Assembly: GCA_049324315.1 (NCBI GenBank)
Contig: JBMOKU010000035.1
Span: 1 to 64,000, forward strand
Length of the DNA stretch: 64,000 bases
Source: JBMOKU01 sp049324315
Lineage (GTDB): Bacteria > Bacillota > Clostridia > Peptostreptococcales > Thermotaleaceae
Direction of reading: 5' to 3'
The notes below the pieces were generated by a model. That model worked only from the letters and a program-made list of their open reading frames with translations. It was not told the DNA's origin and did no database searches. Shown here one piece after another: positions 25,835 through 33,879 of this stretch. The stretch's first letter is position 1, and every line of letters starts with the position of its first letter. A program made the position numbers and the translations under genes.

Positions 25835-26593
25835 ATGAATAATGAGATTTTAGCAACCGTGGGTCAAAGAAGTATTTCAAGAGAAGATCTGAATATGGCA
25901 ATCCAAATGGCACCCAAAGAGCAGGCTGCGCAGATCAATACATATTCCGGACGAAAGTATCTATTGAGTGAATTAATTACCCAGGAAATGTTTTATCAAG
26001 ATGCAGTAGAAAAAGAACTATATCATGATGAAGATTTTATCAAACAGTTAGACATGATTAAGGAAAATTTACTAAAGCAGTATGCAGTCCAAGCATTGTT
26101 TAAGAATGTACAGGTAACAGACGAAGAATCAAAAAAATATTATCAGGAGAACCCTGAACAATTTCTTACAAAGGACTCTGTTAGAGCTAAGCATATTTTA
26201 GTGAAAGAAGAAGATAAAGCAAAAGAGATTGCAGCAGAAATAAAGGCTGGAAAAAGCTTTGAAGAAGCTGCAAAAGCATATTCCGAATGCCCTTCAAAGG
26301 CAAATGGCGGAGATTTAGGGTATTTCGAGAAAGGGCAAATGGTACCCGAATTCGAGAAAGCTGCTTTCGAAGCAGAACCTGGCGCGATCAGTGAACCGGT
26401 GAAAACTCAATTTGGCTATCACATTATTCGCGTTGAAGATAAAAAACCTTCTGCAAACATGGAATATGATCAAATTGCAGACCAGCTTAAAAACTACTTA
26501 TTAAGAAATAAGCAAAATCAATTATTTAATGAATATGCGGAGCAGTTAAAGCAGAAATATGAGGTACATGTAAACGATGAATTATTAAAATAG
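25835..26593 (+). CDS. Parvulin-type peptidyl-prolyl isomerase, cytosolic
   Basis: 252 residues. A SurA/PrsA-like helical N-terminal part (1-110) is followed by a PpiC rotamase domain (about 113-205) with RAKHILVKEE, AAKAYSECPSKANGGDLGYFEKGQMVPEFEKAAF and FGYHIIRVEDKKP. The N-terminus MNNEILATVGQRSIS has neither signal peptide nor lipobox, unlike exported PrsA, so it probably works in the cytosol as a foldase. A run of AAAAAAGGAG precedes ATG. Confidence 0.93.
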   Translation: MNNEILATVGQRSISREDLNMAIQMAPKEQAAQINTYSGRKYLLSELITQEMFYQDAVEKELYHDEDFIKQLDMIKENLLKQYAVQALFKNVQVTDEESKKYYQENPEQFLTKDSVRAKHILVKEEDKAKEIAAEIKAGKSFEEAAKAYSECPSKANGGDLGYFEKGQMVPEFEKAAFEAEPGAISEPVKTQFGYHIIRVEDKKPSANMEYDQIADQLKNYLLRNKQNQLFNEYAEQLKQKYEVHVNDELLK

Positions 26594-26721
26594 TAGGATG
26601 GGGGACTTATTTTTCCCCTTTTTCTACTTTTGAATTTACATAGAATATATTTCCAGGTATAATACTGATGATTGCAATATGTTGATTTTATCGAATATAC
26701 ATTGGAAAAGGAGGCGTTTTT

Positions 26722-27216
26722 GTGGCAAGTGCATGTTCATTTGATGTGGTCTCTGAAGTGAACCTACAGGAAGTAGATAATGCCGTAAATCAAGCGAAAA
26801 AAGAGCTTGCACAAAGATACGATTTTAAAGGCAGTAAGGCAGAGATTCATTTGGATGCTGATGAAATCAAAGTAATAGCAGAAGATGAATTTCGTATAAA
26901 GAGTATCATCGATATTCTTCAAGGGAAGCTGGTCAAAAGAAATGTGCCTTTGAAATCACTGGATTACGGTAAAATAGAGCCTGGTGGCGGCGGTATGTTA
27001 CGACAAATTATTAAAGTACAAAAAGGTATTTCAAAGGAAAAAGGAAAAGACGTGGTAGCTGCCATAAAGGCATCAAAGCTTAAAGTACAAGCACAAATTA
27101 TGGATGATCAAGTCAGAGTTACAGGAAAGAATAAGGATGATTTGCAAATGGTTATCCAGTTCCTTAAAGAGAAGGATTTTGGTATTGCACTACAATTTAC
27201 AAATTATCGTTCATAA
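26722..27216 (+). CDS. YajQ family nucleotide-binding protein
   Basis: 164 residues, the normal length of the YajQ/DUF520 family. Start codon GTG 26722 after AAAAGGAGG. Family blocks: SFDVVSEVNLQEVDNAVNQA, RYDFKGSKAEI, GGGMLRQIIKVQKGISKEKGKDVV, and the ending QFLKEKDFGIALQFTNYR. YajQ proteins bind nucleotides or RNA, and some members bind cyclic-di-GMP and act as transcription co-regulators. Whether this one does is not visible. Monocistronic, with a terminator after it. Confidence 0.96.
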   Translation: MASACSFDVVSEVNLQEVDNAVNQAKKELAQRYDFKGSKAEIHLDADEIKVIAEDEFRIKSIIDILQGKLVKRNVPLKSLDYGKIEPGGGGMLRQIIKVQKGISKEKGKDVVAAIKASKLKVQAQIMDDQVRVTGKNKDDLQMVIQFLKEKDFGIALQFTNYRS

Positions 27217-27225
27217 AAAGTATAT

Positions 27226-27251
27226 GTCCCTGGTATAAGGGACTTTTTTTT
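27226..27251 (+). terminator. Terminator after yajQ-like gene
   Basis: GTCCCT (27226-27231), loop GGTATA, AGGGAC (27238-27243), then eight T. Confidence 0.92.
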
Positions 27252-27318
27252 CTTTAAAATTAGTGTACAATATATTTAGTGTATAGAAATATTTTGAATA
27301 TTACAGGGGGGATTACCA

Positions 27319-28242
27319 ATGGAGCCAAAAAATAACAGGATTTATTTGCTGATGACACTGTCTACCATATTTTGGGCCGGTGCATTTATAGCCGGCAAAA
27401 TAGGGGTTAAAGAGTTTCCACCATTCTCACTGGCTTTTTTCCGTTTCTTCTTTGCTGCCATCATCATTTTCTGGATTATGATAAAACGACGGACAGAAAA
27501 TTGGAAACTAAAAGGAAAACAATGGGGGCCTGTTATTTTGCTTGGGCTTATTGGTATGTTCGGATATCATGTGCTATTCTTTATTGCCCTGCGTCATACA
27601 ACTGCGATAAATTCTTCTATGATAGCTGCCACCAACCCTCTTATGACCAGCATATTGGCATCCGTATTTTTATCAGAAAAGGTAGGGATAAAAAGACTAG
27701 GAGCAATTCTAATGGCGCTTATCGGCGTGCTTCTTACCCTATCAAATGGAGATATTGGCGTGTTTATGACCATGGATTTTAACGTGGGGGATATATTTAT
27801 GGTTTCTGCTGTATTATGTTGGGCTGTATACTCTATTATAAGCAGAAAAGTCATGGATCAATATTCACCCATTATATTAACCAGCTACAGCTTCTTAGTC
27901 TGTCTGTTCCTGCTTTTCCCTTTCGTGGTATGGGAAAAACCGCAGGTTTATATGATGACGGTTACATGGAAAGGATGGGCATCTGTACTCTATATGGCAA
28001 TCTTTCCTTCGGTAATCGGTTATTTGGTCCAGCAGATGTCGATAAAAGAGATAGGTGCTAGCAAAACAGCCGCTTTCATCAATTTAGTCCCTGTCTTTTC
28101 CATTGCTTTATCGGCGCTAATTCTTCATGAGCAGATTAGTGCTTTAAAATTGATGAGTGCTGCTATTATTATTACAGGTGTGTATTTGAATACAAGATTG
28201 AAAAGTAGAGAGTCCGTGGAAGAGCTGGCGAAAAAAGTTTAA
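27319..28242 (+). CDS. EamA/DMT superfamily transporter
   Basis: 307 residues with about ten membrane helices arranged as two EamA repeats (about 5-140 and 150-290). Seen: the start IYLLMTLSTIFWAGAFIAGK, the AFFRFFFAA block, HTTAINSSMIAATNPLMTSILA closing repeat one, and IGASKTAAFINLVPVFSIALSAL closing repeat two. Probably an exporter of amino acids or other metabolites. Substrate not known. AGGGGGGATT site before ATG. Confidence 0.94.
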   Translation: MEPKNNRIYLLMTLSTIFWAGAFIAGKIGVKEFPPFSLAFFRFFFAAIIIFWIMIKRRTENWKLKGKQWGPVILLGLIGMFGYHVLFFIALRHTTAINSSMIAATNPLMTSILASVFLSEKVGIKRLGAILMALIGVLLTLSNGDIGVFMTMDFNVGDIFMVSAVLCWAVYSIISRKVMDQYSPIILTSYSFLVCLFLLFPFVVWEKPQVYMMTVTWKGWASVLYMAIFPSVIGYLVQQMSIKEIGASKTAAFINLVPVFSIALSALILHEQISALKLMSAAIIITGVYLNTRLKSRESVEELAKKV

Positions 28243-28421
28243 TGCATAAATATCATGGAGATAGAACATGTTATAGACAGACATGGATAGCATAACAAAA
28301 AAAGAATGGAGACATTTGTATTTCCATATTGTAAATCCCTTGTATATGTATTATGATGGTGATAATTGTTGATATAATGCGGTACTTCACGGATGAATTT
28401 GACTTTGAGAGGGGTGTTGAT

Positions 28422-29072
28422 GTGCGGATACATTTGGAAGAGGAGCTTAAAGATTTAAATATCAAATTGCTAAAAATGGGTGCTATGGTGGAAGAAATCA
28501 TAGCAGTAGCTATTAATTCCTTAAAAAATCAAGATTTGGAAATGGCTGAAACGGTTGTAAAATTAGATGATCAGATAGACCAGCTTGAATTGGAGCTTGA
28601 ACAAAAGTGTATGCTGCTATTGGCATTGCAGCAGCCTTTAGCATCTGATCTTAGAAGAATAGGGACGGTCATGAAGATTATTACAGATCTAGAACGTATG
28701 GGTGATCATTCTGTCAATATTTCTAAGATTACGCTGCGAATAGGGAAAAGCAAACTGGTTACACCTTTAGTGGATTTACCTAGGATGGCAGAAATTGCAC
28801 AGGAAATGGTAAAAGGATGCTTAAATAGCTTTTTAAATGAAGATATTGAGTTAGCCAAAGAGATTGCGCGAAAAGATGAGTTGGTCGATGAGATATATGC
28901 TACAATCTATGACCGTGTTCTTAAGCTGATTGAAGAAAATGTAGAAAATACACAGCAGTTAACACAGCTCCTTTTCGTTGCCAGGTTTGTTGAACGTATT
29001 GCAGATTACACAACGAATATCTGTGAGAGAGTAATTTACATGATTACGGGTGAACGTGTAGAGATTAATTAA
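28422..29072 (+). CDS. phoU: PhoU family phosphate regulator
   Basis: 216 residues as started at GTG 28422 (MRIHLEEELKDLN). The frame runs upstream to 28353, but GAGAGGGG at 28407-28414 fits the GTG and gives the usual family length. Two PhoU three-helix repeats carry the metal-binding signatures DLERMGDHSVNIS (about 85-97) and RFVERIADYTTNICE (about 190-204). PhoU restrains phosphate uptake and the PhoR kinase. No pst genes are adjacent. A TATAAT lies at 28373-28378. Confidence 0.94.
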   Translation: MRIHLEEELKDLNIKLLKMGAMVEEIIAVAINSLKNQDLEMAETVVKLDDQIDQLELELEQKCMLLLALQQPLASDLRRIGTVMKIITDLERMGDHSVNISKITLRIGKSKLVTPLVDLPRMAEIAQEMVKGCLNSFLNEDIELAKEIARKDELVDEIYATIYDRVLKLIEENVENTQQLTQLLFVARFVERIADYTTNICERVIYMITGERVEIN

Positions 29073-29113
29073 TTATGATGAATACAATAAAATAGTGAAA
29101 GAGGCTGATTTAC

Positions 29114-29359
29114 ATGGAAGAAAAAAAGATTGTAACATTTAAGGATGAGAATGGAGCACCAGTGGAGCTTGAGGTTGTTGATACGATTGAAATGGAAGGG
29201 GATCGTTATGCCTTGTTAGCACCTGTGGGAGAAGAAGACGATGCTTTTGTCTATAAGATCGAAATCATTGATGGGAAAGAAGAATATGTGGTTGTAGAAG
29301 ATGATGATGAGTTTGAAAGGGTTTTAGAAGAGTATAATTCATACTTTGATGAAGAATAA
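29114..29359 (+). CDS. DUF1292 family protein
   Basis: 81 residues, very acidic, of the DUF1292 (YrzB-like) family: KIVTFKDENGAPVELEVVDTIEMEGDRYALLAPV followed by DDAFVYKIEIIDGKEEYVVVEDDDEFERVLEEYN. Function unknown. Its stop overlaps the frame of the next gene region by a few bases and the two are probably cotranscribed. GAAAGAGG site before ATG. Confidence 0.92.
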   Translation: MEEKKIVTFKDENGAPVELEVVDTIEMEGDRYALLAPVGEEDDAFVYKIEIIDGKEEYVVVEDDDEFERVLEEYNSYFDEE

Positions 29360-29378
29360 GAAAACGGGTGAGAAAGTT

Positions 29379-29798
29379 ATGGAAACCTTAGTACTGCTGT
29401 TGATGGAAAAGAATGAAGAAACCGGTATACTTGAAAGAGAAATAGGAAGTTATAAAATATCTGACTATGGTAATTGGGTTAGCGGCATATACTTGATAAA
29501 AAAAGGGGATAAGGACCTTGTGTCATTGAGGCTTACCACAGATAGAGACGTGGAGGATTGGGAATACACGGCCGTATTTGACCAGTATGACTATGAAGTA
29601 TATGATGATAGCGTTGAAGAAATTTCTGAAATTGAGGATGAATACAATCCAACATGGGAGATATTTTTTGAATTTATAGATTCTCAAGATGAAATGGAAA
29701 CCAGGTTAGATCGTATTGTTTCAATACATAGGAACGAAATGCTTAAGGTATATCAAAGAATCCAGGAAAACAAAGAAAATTATACAGAAAAGCCTTAG
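29379..29798 (+). CDS. Hypothetical acidic protein (139 aa)
   Basis: The open frame starts at 29346, but CGGGTG at 29365-29370 points to ATG 29379 (METLVLLLMEKNEETG). An acidic, soluble protein with a beta-rich first half (SYKISDYGNWVSGIYLIKKG, LVSLRLTTDRDVEDWEYTAVFD) and a helical tail (IHRNEMLKVYQRIQENKE). It resembles small uncharacterised proteins of Clostridia; I recall a DUF6762-like family but cannot confirm it. Its position after DUF1292 and before rlmN suggests a housekeeping context. Confidence 0.75.
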   Translation: METLVLLLMEKNEETGILEREIGSYKISDYGNWVSGIYLIKKGDKDLVSLRLTTDRDVEDWEYTAVFDQYDYEVYDDSVEEISEIEDEYNPTWEIFFEFIDSQDEMETRLDRIVSIHRNEMLKVYQRIQENKENYTEKP

Positions 29799-29822
29799 AG
29801 GGATTTCCCCTAGGGCTTTTAT
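29788..29822 (+). terminator. Terminator overlapping a stop codon
   Basis: AAAGCCTTAG pairs with CTAGGGCTTT around AGGGATTTCCC, followed by TTTTATT. The stop codon of the preceding gene lies in the left arm. Confidence 0.8.
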
Positions 29823-29839
29823 TAGCAAGGAGCTTGAAG

Positions 29840-30880
29840 ATGGTTAACGAAAAAGATTTAAAGAACTGTACTGTACAAGAATTAGAAGTTTTTTTAAAAG
29901 AGATTGGAGAGCAGGGATTTCGAGGTAAGCAGATTTTTCAGTGGATCCATAAAGGAATCGACTCCTTTGATGATATGACAAACCTCTCCAAAGGATTGCG
30001 GGAGAAATTGAAAGAATATGCATATATAGGTGCCATTCAAATTGAAACGATGCTGGAATCAAAGGTTGACGGAACGAGAAAATATCTTTTTTTATTGGAA
30101 GATGGGAATATTATTGAAAGTGTATTAATGCGATATAATTATGGAAATACTGTTTGTGTATCCACACAGGTAGGTTGTAGAATGGGATGTTCCTTTTGTG
30201 CATCTACCATCGGCGGTATGGTCAGAAATCTGTCTGCTGGAGAGATTTTAGACCAAGTTTTGGCGATTCAAAAAGATATTGGAGATAGAGTATCGAACAT
30301 CGTGCTTATGGGCAGCGGAGAACCCTTTGATAACTACCAAGAAGTTTTACGATTCTTAGAGATTGTGAATCACCCAGAGGGATTACAGATCGGGCTAAGA
30401 AACATTACAATTTCCACCTGTGGTCTTATTCCTCAGATCATGGATCTAGCTGATAGAAAGCTGCAGGTTACCCTTGCCATATCACTGCATGCTCCTAATG
30501 ATGAACTGAGGCAAGAAATGATGCCTATTAACAAACGATACCCTATGGATGAACTTTTAAAAGCATGTGCATATTATGTAGAGAAAACAAACCGAAGGAT
30601 CACTTTTGAATATGCATTGGTACATAACGTGAATGATAAGGAAGAACACGCCTTGGAGCTTGCCAATAAGATAAAAAGAATCATGTGCCATGTAAATCTG
30701 ATTCCATTAAACAGCGTAGAGGAAACAGGTCTAAGGACTTCACGCAAAAACGACGTTAAGTCTTTTCAAAATATCTTACAAAAGCATGGTATTGAAGCCA
30801 CGATTCGAAGGGAATTGGGAAGCGACATTAATGCTGCCTGCGGCCAGTTGAGAAGAAGATATCTCAAGGATACTGAATGA
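29840..30880 (+). CDS. rlmN: 23S rRNA/tRNA adenine C2-methyltransferase RlmN
   Basis: A radical SAM enzyme that methylates A2503 of 23S rRNA and A37 of some tRNAs. 346 residues from ATG 29840; TTG 29834 is too near AAGGAG. Seen: the N-terminal helical RNA-binding part with GFRGKQIFQWIH, the cluster motif CRMGCSFCAST (about 117-127), VLMGSGEPFDNY, and the C-terminal catalytic cysteine in DINAACGQLRRR. All catalytic elements are present. Confidence 0.97.
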   Translation: MVNEKDLKNCTVQELEVFLKEIGEQGFRGKQIFQWIHKGIDSFDDMTNLSKGLREKLKEYAYIGAIQIETMLESKVDGTRKYLFLLEDGNIIESVLMRYNYGNTVCVSTQVGCRMGCSFCASTIGGMVRNLSAGEILDQVLAIQKDIGDRVSNIVLMGSGEPFDNYQEVLRFLEIVNHPEGLQIGLRNITISTCGLIPQIMDLADRKLQVTLAISLHAPNDELRQEMMPINKRYPMDELLKACAYYVEKTNRRITFEYALVHNVNDKEEHALELANKIKRIMCHVNLIPLNSVEETGLRTSRKNDVKSFQNILQKHGIEATIRRELGSDINAACGQLRRRYLKDTE

Positions 30881-31048
30881 AAGAAAAACGTATTCTGTAT
30901 ACTTATCAATTTCCTGTTTAAGGTATAAAAAAAGAAAATAAAGTTGAAGGACTTTTATTATTTGCATAGAATAGTTATATAAGTAAGAATATTATGAAAA
31001 AGTTCATAATAAGAGTAATACTCAACTATTCCAAGGGAGGAGATTAAA

Positions 31049-31462
31049 ATGGTTAAGATTATTGCAGGAGGAAAAGGTACTGGAAAGACCAAAGCAATGA
31101 TTGATATGGCGAATCAACTCGCAACGAACGGCAAGGGTCATGTTGTGTTCATTGATGATGACAACAGGCACATATATGACCTAAAACATGCCGTTCGTTT
31201 TATTTGTACCAAAGAGTATCCCATAAAGAGTGCTGAAAGCTTTTTAGGATTTTTATGTGGAATTATTTCCGAAGACCATGATATCGAGGCCATTTACATT
31301 GACGGAATAACAAAAATCGTTGATGTTGACTGTAGCGATCTGCCCAATCTGGTAAAGGAATTGAAAGCGTTTGCAGAGCAATTCCAAATAGATTTTATTG
31401 TTAGTGTTAATTGTGAAGTTGAGAAACTACCTGAGGAATTAAAAGAGTATGCAGTTGCTTAA
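31049..31462 (+). CDS. Small P-loop ATPase-like protein
   Basis: 137 residues holding a single P-loop domain: Walker A IAGGKGTGKTKAMIDMAN (about 5-22), a Walker B-like strand IEAIYIDGITKI (about 85-96), and a final strand FIVSVNCEVEKLPEEL. Small proteins of this type are often labelled PilT-like in Clostridia, but no PilT-specific part is present. Function unknown; it could be a signalling ATPase. AAGGGAGGAG site before ATG, terminator after the stop. Confidence 0.8.
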   Translation: MVKIIAGGKGTGKTKAMIDMANQLATNGKGHVVFIDDDNRHIYDLKHAVRFICTKEYPIKSAESFLGFLCGIISEDHDIEAIYIDGITKIVDVDCSDLPNLVKELKAFAEQFQIDFIVSVNCEVEKLPEELKEYAVA

Positions 31463-31487
31463 AATAGGGCGCTAAGCCCTATTTTCA
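31461..31487 (+). terminator. Terminator after P-loop gene
   Basis: AAAATAGGGC (31461-31470), loop GCTAA, GCCCTATTTT (31476-31485). The stem begins inside the stop codon. Confidence 0.88.
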
Positions 31488-31534
31488 TTTACTTTAAGAA
31501 AACAGCTTGCAGAAAGCTTCTGCGGATAACATAA

Positions 31535-31561
31535 CTGTAGGGGCGAACAGTGTTCGCCCGC
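31535..31561. repeat. GTAGGGGCGAACA hairpin repeat (family C copy)
   Basis: CTGTAGGGGCGAACA-G-TGTTCGCCCG, an 9-bp GC-rich stem. The reverse-oriented twin is at 33378-33402. Confidence 0.8.
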
Positions 31562-31583
31562 TTATAGTACGAGGAGTGAAACT

Positions 31584-31937
31584 ATGATATATACAAATGG
31601 ATATCTGACGATTCATAGCGATTACGAAGTAAGAACAGTTCGTGAAGATGAAGCCCTAGGGGATATAGACTTATCTGTCGATGTTGATGACAGAAGCTTA
31701 AATCTTTGCATACCTGGGGAAAATACTTCGCCTGTTTCTAGAATGCAGCTGCCCAGGGTTAAGTTCATCTTAATTCGGTACTGCAGCAGAAACGACAGCG
31801 ATATTGCTACGATTCATTTCCTCAATCGTATCGATCTACATTCATCAATTTTGAATTTCGAGCTTCAATATCAAAATTATATGATTTACATTGAAAATGG
31901 GGATGGCTGCATTGACTTCAAAGTCAAAAAGAAATAG
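31584..31937 (+). CDS. Hypothetical protein (117 aa)
   Basis: Starts MIYTNGYLTIHSDYEVRTVRE with a CGAGGAG site 8 bases upstream. The sequence alternates short beta-type segments (DLSVDVDDRSLNLCIPGE, KFILIRYCSRNDSDIATIHF) and has no signal peptide, membrane segment or clear catalytic motif. It lies between the P-loop gene and the cold-shock gene, separated from the former by a terminator and a repeat. No family recognised. Confidence 0.65.
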   Translation: MIYTNGYLTIHSDYEVRTVREDEALGDIDLSVDVDDRSLNLCIPGENTSPVSRMQLPRVKFILIRYCSRNDSDIATIHFLNRIDLHSSILNFELQYQNYMIYIENGDGCIDFKVKKK

Positions 31938-32079
31938 GCTATAATCAAGAATAAGTTTTCAAATTTATAGAAATTATTTATGAGATGTATGTTTATTTTT
32001 CATGATAATGGTTACAATATTAGCAGAAAATAAAAATTTTTATTATGGTCCAATGTGACGCAATAGGAGGAAATTAGCA

Positions 32080-32280
32080 ATGAAGGAAGGAACAGTTAAG
32101 TGGTTCAACAATGAAAAAGGCTTTGGCTTTATATCGGTACCGGGTGAAGATGATGTATTTGTACATTACTCTGCACTGACGGGAGAAGGTTATAAGAGCC
32201 TGGAAGAAGGTCAACGGGTTCAATTTGAGATTGTAAAAGGAGATAGGGGTCCGCAAGCAGCTAATGTCGTGAAAATGTAG
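32080..32280 (+). CDS. csp: Cold-shock protein
   Basis: 66-residue CspA/CspB-type single-stranded nucleic acid-binding protein. RNP1 KGFGFIS (about 13-19) and RNP2 VFVHYSAL (about 27-34) are present, and the fold ends GPQAANVVKM. AATAGGAGG site before the ATG. The 140-base AT-rich leader may form the usual cold-responsive structure, but no cold box was identified. Confidence 0.97.
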   Translation: MKEGTVKWFNNEKGFGFISVPGEDDVFVHYSALTGEGYKSLEEGQRVQFEIVKGDRGPQAANVVKM

Positions 32281-32394
32281 CTAAGCCCTTACTTAGAAGC
32301 TTAGTAATAGGCTTTGGTGAAATACATTATGGAAATTATGATTTATCTACGATGAACAAAAGTACATGATTTCCTATGTATTAATAGAAGATAT

Positions 32395-32431
32395 AAAATC
32401 TCTACGGTGTAGGCTGTGGAGATTTTTTTAG
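32395..32431 (+). terminator. Terminator downstream of the cold-shock gene
   Basis: AAAATCTCTAC (32395-32405) pairs with GTGGAGATTTT (32416-32426) and a T run follows. It lies 115 bases after the csp stop. Confidence 0.82.
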
Positions 32432-32558
32432 TTTATCTGTTCATAAATTATGGTAAACAAGCATATAAGATTGCATATAGAAGTAGTTTCATGTATGATA
32501 ATGTTCTAAAGGTATATAAGCCATGAAATTTTTGATCAAACTATTGGGGGAGAAAACC

Positions 32559-33368
32559 TTGAAAAAGCGTTTATTGGTTAGTTTATTTCTTATGTGTATG
32601 ATCATATTGACTGCATGCAGTGAAAAAACTCCAGCATCAAAAGAGAATTCATTGGATCTAGTCCTTAAGCCCAAACAGCTTAAGATAACTTACGATGATG
32701 CAGTTCAAACTGTAATGGATTCAGAAGAAATTAAAAAGATTACAGGACAGGGAAGAAATGTTTCCATAACAGAAAGTCTAGAACCTACTGGAGAGGATCC
32801 ATTTTGGTATATACACATTAAGGAAGAGAATACCAGCTATCAATATGTTTACTTGATTGATGCTGAGACAGGCGAAATTGTCGATCGAATGATCGAAAAT
32901 GAAGACCATGAAGATATTGAAGCTCTAAAAAAGGAAATGACAGAAACTGTAAATTGGGTCTTTGAACAATGGCAGAGCTTTCGATATGATGATTATGATC
33001 CTACGCGATGGGGATTGGCATTCGCCTTGAATTTCAGACTAGTCTATCTTTTTGATAATTTTGAAGAAAACAGTCAATATGTTATAGAGAAACAAATAAC
33101 CTCTGATGTGAAGGTAAGTGAGATTAAAGACGCTGGAATGGTTTATAATGAAGAAGATGATACGATCTATGGGCAGGTGCGGATAATAGCATCCTATCAT
33201 CAAACCATTGATGGAAAAACCTACGATGAGCCGGTGGAGGTTATGATCTTCTGTAAAAGGCATTTAGACGGAGACGAAGGCTGGTTAATTACAAATGTAG
33301 ATATGGTTGAAACGGAAAACAGCAAGGATTTTCAAAAGCTCTTTTTCGGATTCAAAAAAGAAAACTAG
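32559..33368 (+). CDS. Lipoprotein with PepSY-like domain
   Basis: The open frame begins at ATG 32523, but GGGGGAG near 32544 supports the TTG at 32559. That gives MKKRLLVSLFLMCMIILTAC, a proper lipoprotein signal with lipobox LTAC and 269 residues in all. After a short linker, residues about 40-100 look like a PepSY-type domain (ITYDDAVQTVMDSEEI, YVYLIDAETGEIVDR). The C-terminal half (YDPTRWGLAFALNFRLVYLFDNF, EPVEVMIFCKRHLDGDEGWLITNV) is unrecognised. Anchored outside the cell membrane. Role unknown. Confidence 0.82.
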   Translation: MKKRLLVSLFLMCMIILTACSEKTPASKENSLDLVLKPKQLKITYDDAVQTVMDSEEIKKITGQGRNVSITESLEPTGEDPFWYIHIKEENTSYQYVYLIDAETGEIVDRMIENEDHEDIEALKKEMTETVNWVFEQWQSFRYDDYDPTRWGLAFALNFRLVYLFDNFEENSQYVIEKQITSDVKVSEIKDAGMVYNEEDDTIYGQVRIIASYHQTIDGKTYDEPVEVMIFCKRHLDGDEGWLITNVDMVETENSKDFQKLFFGFKKEN

Positions 33369-33377
33369 AAAATAAAA

Positions 33378-33402
33378 CGGGCGAACAATGTTCGCCCCTA
33401 CA
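33378..33402. repeat. GTAGGGGCGAACA hairpin repeat, inverted (family C copy)
   Basis: CGGGCGAACA-A-TGTTCGCCCCTAC, the reverse complement of the 31535-31561 element with one changed loop base. It may act as the terminator of the lipoprotein gene. Confidence 0.8.
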
Positions 33403-33465
33403 ATTAGATTATCCACAGAAATTTTGTGAAAGCTATTCCCTTAATGATTAAGAAAGACTAACTTT

Positions 33466-33711
33466 TTATGATGGTAAAAATTTGGCACCTAAGTATCTTT
33501 TAATTTCATCTGCATCACTATCTGGGGTGATGAGAATTTCGCGGTCACTTTCCATAAGATATACCAAAACCTCAGCTTCTCCATCGAGGAAAGCCTTGGC
33601 TACGGTGTCTTCATTAATCTCTCTAACTTTGTTTTTATGATGCTTTTTCTTTTCGAACTCTTTCGTATAATAATTTCCCATCAATCGTATGACTTTTGTA
33701 TATCGCTTCAT
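33466..33711 (-). CDS. Hypothetical protein (81 aa)
   Basis: A basic N-terminal half (MKRYTKVIRLMGNYYTKEFEKKKHHKNK) and an acidic second half (VLVYLMESDREILITPDSDADEIKRYLG). AGGAGGGT lies at the right distance before the ATG, so it is probably translated. No membrane segment. No family recognised. Confidence 0.7.
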   Translation of the reverse strand: MKRYTKVIRLMGNYYTKEFEKKKHHKNKVREINEDTVAKAFLDGEAEVLVYLMESDREILITPDSDADEIKRYLGAKFLPS

Positions 33712-33879
33712 GTTTACCCTCCTGAATCTTTTCCAGTATACTTAGTATAGCATATTTTTTGTTTTAATATAGACAAAAACATAAAGAATTTTCCATAACT
33801 TCACGCTACAAATAAATAATTCACCGAATTTCGGCTGCGTCAATACAATAGTATTAGTAAGAAGTATGGAGTGATGTAG

